This document shows positions 19,397 through 31,478 of a stretch of DNA of 64,000 nucleotides, in pieces (positions within the stretch are counted from its first letter, which is position 1; each line of letters starts with the position of its first letter). The stretch comes from Larix kaempferi (Eukaryota; Streptophyta; Pinopsida; Pinales; Pinaceae), in assembly GCA_027924585.1 (NCBI GenBank), contig BSBM01000092.1:9056001-9120000 (forward strand), read 5' to 3'. Below the pieces are notes generated by a model. It saw only the letters and a list, made by a program, of their open reading frames with translations, was not told the origin of the DNA and did no database searches. Position numbers and translations under genes: made by a program.

Positions 19397-20822
19397 TGAT
19401 GAGCTTTGAATTATGTACTCTATAGCCCCTTTTATGCCACACAAGAACAAGAAAGGATAAGGAAAATACCTCTGTTTGTGGGGAAGAATGCATTTGTTTT
19501 GATTATTTAATAAAGTAGTTTAGAGATTCTTCTTCTTATGCTTAAAGGCATTTTTATGTGCTAATTATATGAAAATAGGCATGTATGAGCAGGATGCAGG
19601 TGATCCGGAGGACACCAAGTAAATCAAGCTCAAAGGCTGAAGATCACGAGTGGCTCAGTGCTCACATTTTCCTGATTTATAGAAAAAGCTCCTGTTTACT
19701 AGGATCAACATTTACAATGTAGAGTTAGGTTAATAACTAAGAATAAATAGGGACCTCTGAATAACAGGGGGTCCTGTTGACATTTTAGAGAAACAATATT
19801 CAACACATTTTATATTCGAGACAGTTCTGTTTAAGTTTTTCCTGGAACATGAAGTTACGATTTTGATAATGAAAGACTGGTGTTATTTCAAATCCTTGAG
19901 TTTATAAGTATTTTTCATTCCTGAAATACGTATTGGGGAGGGACCCCTCAATACGTAGATCAGGAGCCTTGTATTTGATCACAGGTATTTTTCATGCGTT
20001 TTTTTAACTGGCTTAATCATTATGATGTGTGAAAGTACTTTGATAATTGTTTACATAGCAGATTCTGATTTCAGATTCAATGATTTCCTCTGTAGTTTGA
20101 TAACACTGATTCTGTAGTTCTGTAACATGCTATCCATAGTCCTATGTATGCATTCTGCGCAGGTGTATTTTACATCTGTTTTCCAGCATTTTTATACCAT
20201 TTCCCAGATAATGATTCAGATCTATAAATTCATGCATACTCTCCTTGTCACGTCTGATCACATAGAAGTTAAATATTTCAGTATTTGATTTGAATAGAAT
20301 AATGTTTTATCACTTTCAGTATTTTATTTGAATAGAATAATGTTTTATCGCTTTCAGTATTTGATTTGAATAGAATAATGTTTCATTGCTTTCAGTATTT
20401 GATTGGGTTTTTCCAGGATTAAGATTCCTAGATTAGATTTACTAGCTTTCAGTATTTAATTCCTAGATTAGATTTACCAACTTTCAGTATTTAATTCCTA
20501 AATTAGATTTAATAGCTTTCAGTATTTAATTCCTAGACTAAATTTCCATTTTTCAAGTATTCAATTTCTATTAGCCTTCAGCAGATTTAAGTTATAGACT
20601 TGCAACCTTTTCATATTTTCCAGCTTCTTAGTTTTAGAACAATATTTCCATTTCCCTCAAAGAGACCTATAAGATACATCCAACACCCTAAACGACAAAT
20701 ATCACTCTATAGTGCACATACAGTGCTTAGCATCTCTTAAGTTTGCACGCTCCCTGGTTGATAATTAAAGTATACTCCCGATATAGCTACCCTAATTAGG
20801 TACCCATTCCTGGAGTCCACCA
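19397..20822 (+). repeat. 5' LTR of Tat-like element
   Basis: 1,426 bp from TGATGAGCTTTGAATT to GGAGTCCACCA. It contains an array of about 38-bp units (CAGTATTTGATTTGAATAGAATAATG) at 20277-20410, three copies plus a partial, followed by a related AGCTTTCAGTATTTAATTCC series to about 20560. It has about 190 bp (20003-20193) absent from the 3' LTR. Confidence 0.92.
20277..20570. repeat. LTR-internal tandem repeats, about 38 bp
   Basis: CAGTATTTGATTTGAATAGA recurs every 38 bp in the first half; the second half is a degenerate series built on TTTCAGTATTTAATTCCTAG. The 3' LTR array (30465-30630) has one more unit. Confidence 0.85.
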
Positions 20823-20827
20823 ATTTT

Positions 20828-20847
20828 TGGCATCGTTGCCAAGGAGG
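20828..20847 (+). other. Primer binding site, Asp-tRNA-like
   Basis: TGGCATCGTTGCCAAGGAGG starts five bases after the 5' LTR. It is a degenerate form of the TGGCGCCGTTGCC site used by Athila/Tat elements. Confidence 0.8.
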
Positions 20848-20914
20848 TGCTTAATCTATAGAAGACATCTTGAAAAAAGAAACAAGAAAAAGGAAATTAA
20901 ATTTTTTACCATGA

Positions 20915-22050
20915 ATGCCTCGACGACAGAGGGATAGATTTGGACGCTTTCTGTCTAACCGCCATATGAGTAACAACAGTTCTGATAATTGTCAATTTGA
21001 ATTCCTTTACTCTGAAGACGAAGCTGATTCTAGCTACGATCCAAACCGAGATAATTTCTTTGCTAGCTCTAGCTCAAACACTACTATGTCAGAAGAAGAG
21101 GATAAACCTAGAGAACTGTTCACTTTTCCCATTAGTGTACCTCTTGGGGATGCCAGGATGAAGAATATCAACCCTAATAGCCTGCCAAACTTCCATGGCT
21201 TAATGTCAGAAGATCCTGACACATTTTTATTTGAATTTGAGGTAGTTTGTAGGTCATTTGGTTACACTACTGATGCACAAAAACTGTGAATCTTTCCTTC
21301 TACATTGAAAGATCTATCACTTAGATGGTTTATGACCCTAGAAGGAAACAACATTTTTACCTGGGACCAAATGAAACAATCCTTCCTAGAAAAATATGGG
21401 GACTACTACAAGGAAAAAGATACAAGAGATGAAATCTTGGCAGAATGCAACAAGGAGAAAGAGAATCCCTAGAAGACTACGCACAACGCTTTCAACTCAG
21501 TTACAAGTGATCTAGTCACTGTACCTTAGATCAAGAATCACTGAAACTTGTCCTTCTTAGAGGAATCAAAGAAGAAAATCTAGAAGTCTTGAACCTTCTA
21601 GGAGATGGGGATATATTCCAGAAAACCTACGACCAAATTCTACAAATCTTCAAGAACTATTCTAGATCCAGAAAAGGTAAAAGTGGGACAAGGGATTCAC
21701 ATCCATATACTAGAGGATCATCATCTTTAGGGACAAAACTCACAATGTCTAACTTAGGGAACCTTCTTGACGATATGAAAATTGATATCCTTCAATCCCT
21801 AGCAATGCAACTTTATGCACTCCAAATAAAGAAGAAACAGGACGAGATAAACCAGACACTGGCATTATTTTTCCCACGTTGCAGAAAGAAACATGAAAAA
21901 TGACAGTGCACATTGAACACCATAGAAATATGTGGCCTCTGCACTGATGACCACTCCACTGATAAATTCCCTCTGTTGCCATCATGTAAAGATGCCATTC
22001 AGGATCCCACAACTGAAGGTACAATAGAAAAACTTTGTTTTGTTAATCAA
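20915..22050 (+). pseudogene. Gag of Tat-like element, broken
   Basis: The frame opens at 20915 with a basic N-terminus (MPRRQRDRFGRFL), a Ser/Asp-rich linker, then the capsid start SLPNFHGLMSEDPDTFLFEF. A TGA at 21287 interrupts it; the same frame goes on through LSLRWFMTLE and TWDQMKQSFLEKY until a frameshift near 21440, after which RESLEDYAQRFQLSYK continues in another frame to 21900. A zinc knuckle near 21930-21975 reads CGLCTDDHSTDKFP, where the last Cys is Phe. Gag would build the particle and bind RNA. Stops, frameshift and the lost knuckle Cys make it inactive. Confidence 0.85.
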
Positions 22051-22324
22051 AGAAGAAACAATTTTGTTAGGCCCTTCTAGCTCAGCAACCAAGCATACTT
22101 TAACCAGGGAAAAAAAAAAAAATTGGAACCCCTCAGCACCAACCTCATGGCCATCTCATCCAACCCCAAACCAATGGTAACAAAACCAAGCACCATATCA
22201 ATAGCCATATTACACACAATCTTACTCTCGGTATCCCCCACCTTTTTCTCAACAACCAATAAATTATGGAAATCCCTATCCATATTCAACAAACTGGAGA
22301 GCTCCATTACAACAGCCACTCATC

Positions 22325-23317
22325 ATGCCACCCCCACAGAACCAAAAACCTCCTAGACCTCCCCCAATTCCTTCCCAACCAATTCCAAACGCAAACAACA
22401 ACAGAGCAGGACAACAACAAACCTATAACACTGAAATAATGCAATTCCCTACTTATGTCGTGGATACATTGGAAATAAACGAAATCAATCTTAGGTTTGG
22501 GAAAAAATTACAAAACAAACACACACAGAATAATCAAGGAGATGTCCATCATGAACAAATAATACAACCCAAAATTCAGCAGCCAGCTGAGAAAAACCCT
22601 CAGGAAGAAGAAAGTCGGCCCCACATACCAAATAGAAACCCACCATTCCCTAAAAAACTCATTCGAAACACCAAGGAGGAGGAGGAGAATTCTATCCTCA
22701 ATGAATTGAAGCATTTGAATATTCAAATCCCCCTTTTACAAGCCATAAGAGATGTGCCAATCTGTAATAAGTTTATTAAAGAAAATTGCTTAAAAAGACT
22801 TGACAGAAAAAGACGTGACCCACCAACTATAAACGTAGTAGGCCAATTAGCAGATTTAATGTTGGGTGTCATTGTCAATCCCAAATACCTTGACCCAGGT
22901 AGTCTAGTAGTCAACATAACCATTAACAACCGACATATTGCAAGCAACCTAATTGATTTAGGGGCTGAAATCAATGTGATGACAAAGGACACAATGATAG
23001 CCCTAGGACTCCAATCGATTATCAGACCAACAAGTACCGTACTGCAGCTTGCTGGCACATCAACTGTAAAACCTGAAGGAATGCTCGAAGACATCATTAT
23101 CAACATAGAATCCTGGGAGTACCCAGCTGACTTCATAGTTATAGAAGTAAAAAGTAAGCTCAGTGGGTACCCAATAATAATAGGGAGACCTTGGATATCA
23201 ACAACAAACACCTATATAGGCTGCAGATCTGGCAACATGACAATCACCAGTGGGAAAGCTAGAAAGAAAATCACAATTTATCCTCCAACGGGAAAGTCTA
23301 CAGACATAGAATACTAG
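22325..23317 (+). pseudogene. Protease region of Tat-like pol
   Basis: A 330-codon open frame. The first about 170 residues are a Pro/Gln/Asn-rich linker. The aspartic protease follows, with NLIDLGAEINVMTKDTM near residues 210-226 and GRPWISTTNTYIGCRSGNM near 288-306. The active-site triplet D-S/T-G is DLG, so the catalytic turn has lost its Ser/Thr. In this family the enzyme separates Gag and Pol. The frame ends with TAG at 23315; the link to reverse transcriptase (23318-23586) is in a different frame. Confidence 0.85.
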
Positions 23318-23586
23318 AATGGGACAGATGATTATAATGATATAAACGACCAAAACATACAACCTGTTCTTACCATCGAAGCTGCCTTATCACTAAAATC
23401 CATTGATGAAGACAGTCATTTAGATAGATTTATTCAAAATGCATCTTCTAATCATGAAATTCTTGAAGATTTTTTTGAAATCGATCAGCAACAGGAAGAG
23501 AAAACATCACCCCACAACACTGACAAAATGTGGGCATAAGTGATCACACTTGAACAACATTCAATACAGATCAAATAGTTGAGATC

Positions 23587-24990
23587 ATGCCTGGAAACAC
23601 AGTTAATATTAACTCCAATTTGGAGCCAGAACAAGAACATCAATTAATGAAGGTACTCTCAGAAAACAACAAAGCTTTTGCATGGACATACACCGACATG
23701 AAGGGTATCCGCCCAGACATTTGCAAGCATTACATATATATCAAAGAAGGTGTTGTTCCTATCAGAAAACTGCACAAAAAGATGAACCCAACATTAAAAG
23801 ACATAGTTAAGCTGGAGTTACAAAAGTTGTTAGATGCAGGGTTCATATACCCAATCTTAGATAGTGAATGGGTCTCACCATTGGTTATAGTTCCTAAGAA
23901 ATGAGGGAAGTGGAGGATCTGTGTGGATTACAGACAGCTCAATAAGGAAACTAAGAGGGATCACTTCCTTCTACCATTCATCGACCAAGTATTGGACACA
24001 TTGGCAGGAAACAAATTTTTCTCATTTTTGGATGGATTCAGTGGATACAACCAGATCCTAATCCACCCAGCTGATCAGGATAAAACAACATTTACATGCC
24101 CATGGGGAACTTATGCATACAGAGTACTACCCTTTGGACTCTGTAATGCCCCACCAAACTTTCAAAGGGCCATTTTAAGAATATTCTATGATTTTATCAA
24201 TGATCAGATGGAAGTCTACATGGATGATTTCACACCCTATGGCCAAAAGTTTAACCAAGCATTAAAGCATCTAGAATTAGTCTTGAAAAAATGCATCGAA
24301 ATGAGTTCATGTCTAAGCAATGATAAATGCAGAATGCTGATGGAAGAAGGCATAGTGCTATGACACCATATCTCACAAAGAGGCATTGAAGTTGATCAGG
24401 CAAAAGTCACGGTCATTATAACACTTCCACCACCTGTCAAACAAATAGATGTGCGGAGTTTTCTGGGGAAAACATGCTACTACAGAATATTTATAAAAGG
24501 TTATAGCAAAATCGCTGCACCAATGTTTTCTCTTCTCACAAAAGATACATAATTCATCTGGACAAAGCATTGTACGTCATCATTTGAAAACCTCAAAGAG
24601 AAGACAATCACAACCCAGTACTTCAAGGACCAAATTGGACACTACCATTCCACATACATTCTGATGTTTCAGATAAGGCCATCGGATCAATACTTGGATA
24701 AGAAGAAGAAAATAGACCGTATGCCATATATTATATTAGCAAAAATTTGGCAGGAGCATAACTCAATTATACAGTCACAGAAAAGGAGTTTTTGGCTGTC
24801 ATACATGCCATAAACAAATTCAGGCACTACATAACTGGATACCAAGTTTTTTTCCACACATACCACTCGACAATCAAGTAGCTTATGAATAAATCTAATA
24901 CAAGCGCTCGAATAGTTAGATGCCTACTCCTCTTGCAAGAATTTGACATCACAATCTTGGATAAACTAGGCAAACACAATGTAGTAGCTG
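23587..24990 (+). pseudogene. Reverse transcriptase and RNase H of Tat-like pol
   Basis: Reverse transcriptase motifs in order: FAWTYTDMKGI, a stop at 23902 between VIVPKK and GKWRICVDYRQLNKE, FLDGFSGYNQI, VLPFGLCNAPPNFQRAI, then the intact catalytic VYMDDF near 24215. A second stop at 24361 precedes HHISQRGIEV. RNase H follows from about 24655 with HIHSDVSDKAIGSILG, NYTVTEKEFLAVIHAINKFRHYI and DFLSRL (about 25005). Stops at 24550 and in RNase H break it. The enzymes would copy element RNA to DNA and remove the RNA strand. Catalytic Asp pairs are kept, but the frame is not. Confidence 0.9.
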
Positions 24991-25239
24991 ATTTTCTGTC
25001 TAGACTCACCCATGGACAAGACAATGAATTGGTAAATGATAACTTCCCTGACGAGCACCTTTTTGCAATCTCAACAAAAATCCCATGGTTTGTTGACATA
25101 GAAAACTACTTAGTATCTGGTAAATTTCCACAACATTACAGCTACCAAGAGAAGTTGAGAGTCATAAGGCAAAGTGCAACTTACACATGGATAGAAGGAA
25201 TGCTTTTCAAAAAAGGGCCAGACCAAATATTGAGAAGAT

Positions 25240-26387
25240 GCATCAGAGAAGATGAAGTCCATGACAGACTGCATGCCACTCACAATGAGCCATGTGGAGG
25301 ACATTATGTTGCAAAAAGAACATCCTATAAAGTGTTGCAAACTTGATATTATTGGCCAACACTTCACACTGACTCCTATGAATATGTATCACATTGTGAT
25401 GACTGTCAACGAATGGGGAAGCCTACACAAAGAGAAGAAATGCCTCTACATCCCCAAATCTCTTTGGAAGAATTTGAGAAATGGGGATTTGATTTTGTTG
25501 GTCCATTCAACCCACAATCAAATTAAAAAAGCTATATTCTAATATGCAATGACTACCTTACAAAGTGGGTAGAAGTATCAACACTTGCAGCAACAAATGA
25601 AACAAATGTGGAATTTTTTTTTACAGAACAAATCTTCCACAGATTTGGAGTCCCAAGAGAGTTAGTTTCTGACCAAGGCACACAGTTTACATCCAACCTC
25701 ATAGAGGAACTGCTTCACAATGTTAAACACCGAAGGTCCTCCTCCTACCACCCTCAAGCTAATGGTCAAGCTGAGGTGACAAACAGATAATTAGAAAGAA
25801 TCTTGACAAAGACAATACAACTACACAAAAGAGATTGGGTAGAGAGATTAAGTGAAGTAGTTTGGGATTATAACACAACATGGAAGACAACAACAGGATT
25901 TACCCCATATGAGTTGGTATATGGAAAGAAAATAATGCTGTCCATTGAGTTTGAAATCAAAACATTGAGAATTGCATCCAATTTAAACATGGAACTTTCA
26001 GATATTCAAGAGGAATGCATGTTACAACTAAATCAACTGGATGAGCACCGCCAACAAGCCCTCAACCACACTGAAATCATCCAACAACAGAGGAGGAAAT
26101 GGCATGAAAAAAACATCAAGCTAAATAAATTCAAAGAAGGTGACTGGGCACTGCTATATGACTCCAGGTTTCACACTTTTAAAGGAAAACTCACAACCAG
26201 ATGGCTCAGACCCTACATCATTGAAAAAATATATGACAATGGCGTTGTCAGAATTACAACAATCGATGAAACAAAATTACCCATGTTCGTGAATGGACAC
26301 AGACTCAAACTTTATAAGAAACCACAGAGAGGAATTCACACAAGCACTCTATCAGCAAAATCTAATGCTGGTAGAGAGCATAGATAA
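25240..26387 (+). pseudogene. Integrase of Tat-like pol
   Basis: N-terminal zinc site HATHNEPCGGHY ... CDDC at about 25270-25415, with a stop and frame change between. The catalytic core has FDFVGPF near 25490, VSDQGTQF near 25670 and the Glu in NGQAEVTNR near 25770, then a TAA. From 25803 a 194-codon frame continues with WVERLSEVVWDYNTTWKTTT, FTPYELVYG and a basic C-terminal domain (EGDWALLYDSRF). All three acidic residues of the D-D-E triad are retained, with in-frame stops at 25541 and 25788. It would insert the DNA copy into the genome, but cannot be made whole. Confidence 0.9.
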
Positions 26388-27541
26388 TCACTGATTCCAG
26401 TTAAAAAAATAAAAAAATAAAAAAAAGAGAAATAAAAGAAAAAAAATGCAAAAAGAAAAAAGAGAAAAAAGAAGAAAAAAAAAAAAAAATCCACTCGGGA
26501 TTATGTCAAAACAAAAATTGATGGACTCAATCCATACTTATGAAGAACCAACAAGCAAATTTCAAGAGAGCCAACAAATTTCAGCAGCAAAGAAATCAAG
26601 AGAGCTAGCAAAAAACATAACAACAAATTTCAAGCAAGCCAACAAATTTCAGCAGCAAAGAAATCAAGAGAGGCATCAAAAGAATAACAAGCAAATTTCA
26701 TGTGAGCCAACAAATTTCAACAACGAATAAATAAAGCGAGCTTGCAATCAAATTCCAACGAAAAAAATCTAGCACTACAGAAATCAAATCAACCAAGTTC
26801 GAAGAACCGTTACAAAGCAACGATGAACACAATTAGAGGTCAAATCAACAAAACTTGCACAAAAATTCAAGCAAGTGAATAAAACAAATTTCAAGAGAAC
26901 CGACAAAAAGAAATCATAAAAGGCATAACTACTGACATGACCAAAATAACTACAAACGCAGATGAAATCTACTACGGAATCCCGCTCCCATACAATCAAT
27001 CCTACATCATACACTCAGGTACGCTAGCATAACAGGTAATCGCTGAACTCTGTGTTTTATTTTCGAATCAAATCATTCTCCCCACAAAACGGTTATTTTT
27101 CAAAGATGAGGACAACTTTTAAGACATTTCGGCGACACAGTTCAGAGTTACCTCACTGAATCATGATGACCTACCTTAGACATGTCAGAGAATGACGACC
27201 TCCACATCTTGCTACTATATCCCCTGATGATCAAAGCAACAATGCAATGTACAATGATGGAAATGAATGCAGTGTGCAATAATGAAAAGGAATGCATAAG
27301 TCAGCAAACATGATGCACAATGATCAGGATGAGTGCATAAAAATAGCTAAATAAGGCAATAGAATATACAAGAGGACCCAATTTGGAAATGCAAGCTTCT
27401 CAGGAAGCAAGAAAACTGGAAGTTCGTATCGCCACTCAGCCTGCAAGCCGCCCACAATCCAGTGATCAATCCTAACCAGACGGGTAAGTCACCCACCACT
27501 CAAAGCTTTTTGGTTTGTTGATTATATTAGAAAATTCAAAA
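26388..27541 (+). other. A-rich spacer between pol and third ORF
   Basis: Starts with long A/G runs (26400-26490). A repeat of about 68 bp with CAACAAATTTCAGCAGCAAA occurs at 26572 and 26640 and in part farther right. A 94-codon frame here is Lys/Gln-rich low complexity with no motif, and I treat it as noncoding. Spacers like this are usual between pol and the extra ORF of Tat/Athila elements. Confidence 0.6.
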
Positions 27542-29754
27542 ATGACGAAGGGATTCAAGAAGAGCGAGCCAGAGGACCACACGCCTATCTATGAAAACCC
27601 ACAGGTATTGGCCATCCTCCGCGCAGCGGGATGGATGCCCTTTATCTCGATATTGAGAGGATCCAATACTGAAGTAGCCTTAGAATTTACCCGAAACCTG
27701 AAACACATAAAGGATGAACAGTATGTCACCTGGATAAGGGGACTACACATCAGGCTCGACGAGGAAGCAATTGCGAAGTATACAGGATTTCCCATGGGGC
27801 TACATTGGGGCAGAGATGACAGGGAAGCTAACCAGAGAGTGAAAGCAGCTTTCTTTAAACAGGGGGAAGGCTATGAGGAAGACAAGAGCGGAGTCAAAAG
27901 AAACACCATGCCTGCGCCCTAGGATGAGATAGCTTCCGTTGTCCTGAGATATATAACGTGCATAGGGATACTTAACTACATCCCGATCTTCCACTTCAGA
28001 ATTTTGGAGCTTCTAAGACATAGGGGACATATTACACCAAATAATAATATCAGCGTTCCCTGCTAACTTCTTCAATCTCTCGGGGAAATGAGCAAGAAGG
28101 TAGTGCAAGGGAAGGAAGATGCACTGGTTCACCATGGACTCATCAAGTTGATAATTTGTGAAGAATTGATGGTGAAAAATTCAGAGCTCTCATGGGAGGA
28201 ATTTGTGCTGGTCTCAGCTGAAGATGTGCAAAGAATGAGAGGCATGCCTAATCCAATCATACCCCTATCCTCTGGATCAAAAGAAAAATCCACCTCTGCA
28301 TCGGGAGCTAAGCGCAAAATTGACCTTGATAGCGACAATGAGGTCATGGCCGACACCCTGATCAGAATAAAGCATTCCAAGGATGCATCTCGCCTGGAAG
28401 ACTTAGGGGTTCTACCAGCAAGCAAGGGTCAAAATGGAAGAGTAGAAGGTTGACACATCAGCCCAAAAGCAAGCATACAAAGAAGGAAGAAAAAAAATCC
28501 AGCCCCATAATTCAAACCTTATTTGACGATGAAGATTTCAGGGTAGAATAGGATGACCCTTCTACACTTGTAGAAGAGGATGTCTTCCAGTGGAACCTTA
28601 CTGAGGAAAATGTAAACACTAGAGTCAATGAGCAGTTGACTGAGGCATTGACCGAACTAGCAAAATTTAGGGAGGAGCTGGCCGCCTTAAAAATTGAAGC
28701 AAGGATCCAAAGAATCCAGCCAGCTTCACCAACATCCCCACCATTTGTACATGAAAAGACCCAAATATTAAAGATGTAGCACGCAAGAGAATTAAAGTTG
28801 GTGGAGCAAAAAAATTTAGCACTAAAAGAAAAATTGGGCCAAGCCCAGGAGGAGTTGGCTCAGAGAGACCAGAGAATCTGACAATTGGAAGATGCCTTGA
28901 CCATCACTGCCAAAATCTATGATGATATATTGGGACTCAGACCACCATCCAGGATCTACACAGTTTACCTAAGGGAGAAGTGGAGAAAGTTCCAGTTACA
29001 GAGGCTAAAGCAAGGCTTGCCTTTAGAATTAAACACTCCAAAGGAGTTCGTAGACACTTCTATGAGCTGCAAAGAATTAGAGAAAGATCAATTATGCGAA
29101 TTTTTCTTGCATAACTTCGTGGTACCGAGCTCACCCAACTGGTCACCGAATCCCTACATGGGAAACTTCCAATTAAGAGCACTATGCTCCTAGATGAAAC
29201 ATGAGATAAAGAGAGCCAAAGATGCTCATCTCTACCTTGAAGAGGAGGGGAAAAACCCGCTATGGATCAGGGCTGAGGAAAATCATCCTGAGAAAGTAAT
29301 TCAGAACCACCATGCTATCACCACATATGAGGATTTAATTCCTATCCTTCTTGAAAAAACAACAGGAGGCAGTATCACATTTCGATCTCACCACTCAATG
29401 CACCTGCAGAGAAGTTCAGGAATCCATTGGTGAGAGGTGGACAGGAATCTCAGAAGATTTTAAGAAGAGGGAGCCTCACTCCCCCCTCAGGCTAGAAACT
29501 TCACTCACCAAGGCTAAGTTGTATAGAGATCTTTAATAAAGCACCATCTCAGGTGGATAGGCATGAAACTAAGTCCACCATTCTTTCTCCCTCTAACTAT
29601 CAAAGAACAAATTGATGAAGAGGAGGAGAAAAGAGCATGGGTCAAAGATGACAAGACCCAGGGCTATTATAGACAGGCAGGGACTCCTCGAGTTGTTTCC
29701 TGGGATATCAGAGAGGCTTTCCAAGAACATGATGTGTCACCCAAGGATGGGTGA
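27542..29754 (+). pseudogene. Large third ORF of Tat-like element
   Basis: Behind integrase, ATG at 27542 (MTKGFKKSEPEDHTP) opens about 735 codons in two linked frames. The first 180 residues look globular (ILRAAGWMPFISILRGSN, QYVTWIRGLHIRLDEEAIA, FPMGLHWG), with stops at 27920 and 28061. Then come HHGLIKLIICEEL, a possible nuclear signal GAKRKIDLDSD, a frameshift near 28440-28490, and a Glu/Leu-rich coiled-coil region (EQLTEALTELAKFREELAAL). The C-terminal part has more stops and frame changes at 29190-29540. Athila/Tat elements carry an extra ORF at this place, sometimes called envelope-like; the N-terminal part resembles the plant putative transposon-protein domain. I see no signal peptide or membrane span. 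Function unknown. Confidence 0.7.
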
Positions 29755-29763
29755 CTTCTTCAA

Positions 29764-29775
29764 GTCCGGGGGAGA
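29764..29775 (+). other. Polypurine tract of Tat-like element
   Basis: GTCCGGGGGAGA directly before the 3' LTR. Confidence 0.85.
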
Positions 29776-31048
29776 TAATGAGCCCTGAATTAGGTACTCT
29801 ATAGCCCCTTTTATGCCACACAAGCACAAGAAAGGATAAGGAAAATACCTCTGTTTATGGGGAAGAATGCATTTGTTTTGATTATTTAATAAAGTAGTTT
29901 AGAGATTCTTCTTCTTATGCTTAAAGGTGTTTTTATGTGCTAATTATATGAAAATAGGCATGTATGAGCAGGGTGCAGGTGATCTCGAAGACAACAAGTA
30001 AATCAAGCTCAAAGAATGAAGATCACGAGTGGCTCAGCGCTCACATTTTCCTGATTTATAGAAAAAGCTCCTGTTTACCAGGATCGGTATTTACAATGCA
30101 GAGTTAGGTTAAGAATTAAGAATAAATAGGGACCTCTGAATAGTAGGGGGTATTGTTGACATTTTAGAGAAACAATCTTCAACACATTTTATATTTGAGA
30201 CAGTTCTGTTTAAGGTTTTTCTTGGAACATGAAGTTACGATTTTGATAATGAAAGACTGGTGTTATTTTAAATCCTTGAGTTTATAAGTCTTTTTAACTC
30301 CTGAAATACATATTGGGGAGGGCCCCCTCAGTACGTAGATCAGGAGCATCGTATTTGATCATAGGTATTTTTCATGCGTTTTGTACCATTTCCCAGATAA
30401 TGATTCAGATCTATAAATTCATGCATACTCTCCTTGTCAAGTCTGATCACATAGAAGTTAAATATTTCAGTATTTGATTTGAATAGAATAATGTTTTATC
30501 GCTTTCAGTATTTGATTTGAATAGAATAATGTTTTATCGCTTTCAGTATTCGATTTGAATAGAATAATGTTTTATCACTTTCAGTATTTGATTTGAATAG
30601 AATAATGTTTCATTGCTTTCAATATTTGATTGGGTTTTTCTAGCATTAAGATTCCTATATTATATTTACCAGCTTCAATATTTAATTCCTAGATTAGATT
30701 TACCAGCTTTCAATATTTAATTCCTAAATTAGATTTATTAGCTTTCAATATTTAATTCCTAGACTAAATTTCCAGTTTTCAAGTATTCAATTTCTATTAG
30801 CCTTCAGCAGATTTAAGTTATAGATTTGCAACCTTTTCATATTTTCCAGCTTCTTAGTTTTATAACACTACTTTTATTTCCCTCAAAGAGACCTGTAAGA
30901 TACATCCAACACCCTGAACGACAAAGATCACTCGATAGTGCACATACAGTGCTTAGCACCTATTAAGTTTGTACGCTCCCTGGTTGATAATTAAAGTATA
31001 CTCCCAATATGGCTACCCTAATTAGGTATCCATTCCTGGAGTCCACCA
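29776..31048 (+). repeat. 3' LTR of Tat-like element
   Basis: 1,273 bp, from TAATGAGCCCTGAATT (TG mutated to TA) to GGAGTCCACCA. Compared with the 5' LTR it lacks about 190 bp after TTTTTCATGCGTTTT near 30380 and has one more 38-bp unit (30465-30630). Its right flank GCCAC is the target duplication. Confidence 0.92.
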
Positions 31049-31053
31049 GCCAC

Positions 31054-31478
31054 GTGCATCAACGTTGGCTTGGGTGGGGCACCCGTCGTGGGGGGCACGG
31101 TTCTGAAGGAAAATACAAAGACAATCTTCCTTAAGGGTGGCATTGTCATCGTCCATCCAATCCTGATTGAAAATACCTAGAGGATTGTCTATGCTCTAAT
31201 TAGCGAGTATGTCATCCAGCTTGTTGGCATCTCTTTGAACACGTTGATTGATGATAACCATTGTGATGTCAAGATTAGCCTTCGAAAGGTCAATTTTGGC
31301 AGCCAGATGCCAGCTTGGGGAAACTTTGGAGGTTTTGGATCCCGTGAGTATCTTGGATAGAATCTGAATCATGAGATGCGAGTCCCCTTCCACAATAAGT
31401 TTAGAGAAACGATCCTGCCGGGAAACGAGGATGCTCTTTAACGTAGAAAAAAGTTTAGCAACATTGTTGCTGTGTACT
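31054..31478 (-). pseudogene. LINE RNase H domain fragment
   Basis: On the minus strand, 31478 downward reads SNNVAKLFSTLKSIL, then FSKLIVEGDSHLMIQILSKI, then a section ending QRDANKLDDILAN. This is the plant LINE-type RNase H pattern: an Asn-Asn-xx-Glu-like segment, xVEGDSxxxI and a closing REANxxAD(x)LA. Those domains sit at the C-terminus of many plant LINE ORF2 proteins. Its 5' side ends abruptly at satellite DNA at 31479, which fits the usual 5' truncation of LINE insertions. The frame goes on to about 31110 with one stop at 31196. The 3' end is cut by the Tat-like element, so no poly(A) tail can be tied to it. Confidence 0.7.

Larger units (their letters stand above)
19397..31048 (+). 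mobile_element. Ty3/gypsy element of Tat/Athila type
   Basis: An 11.65-kb element with LTRs at 19397-20822 and 29776-31048, a primer site like the Asp-tRNA type, gag, protease, reverse transcriptase, RNase H, integrase, an A-rich spacer, a large third ORF and polypurine tract GTCCGGGGGAGA. The target duplication GCCAC (19392-19396 and 31049-31053) is exact. The LTRs differ by about 3-4% in sampled parts, apart from one 190-bp indel and a repeat copy difference. The coding part has many stops and several frameshifts, so it is not autonomous. The primer type and the extra ORF behind integrase place it in the Tat/Athila branch; subclade is not decided. Confidence 0.93.

Noticed and set aside
26446-26730. 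94-codon Lys/Gln-rich frame behind integrase
   Set aside because: Low-complexity A-rich spacer with internal 68-bp repeats; composition explains the openness.
27542-29754. Third ORF as a true viral envelope protein
   Set aside because: No signal peptide, membrane segment or glycoprotein features are visible; the term envelope-like is positional only.
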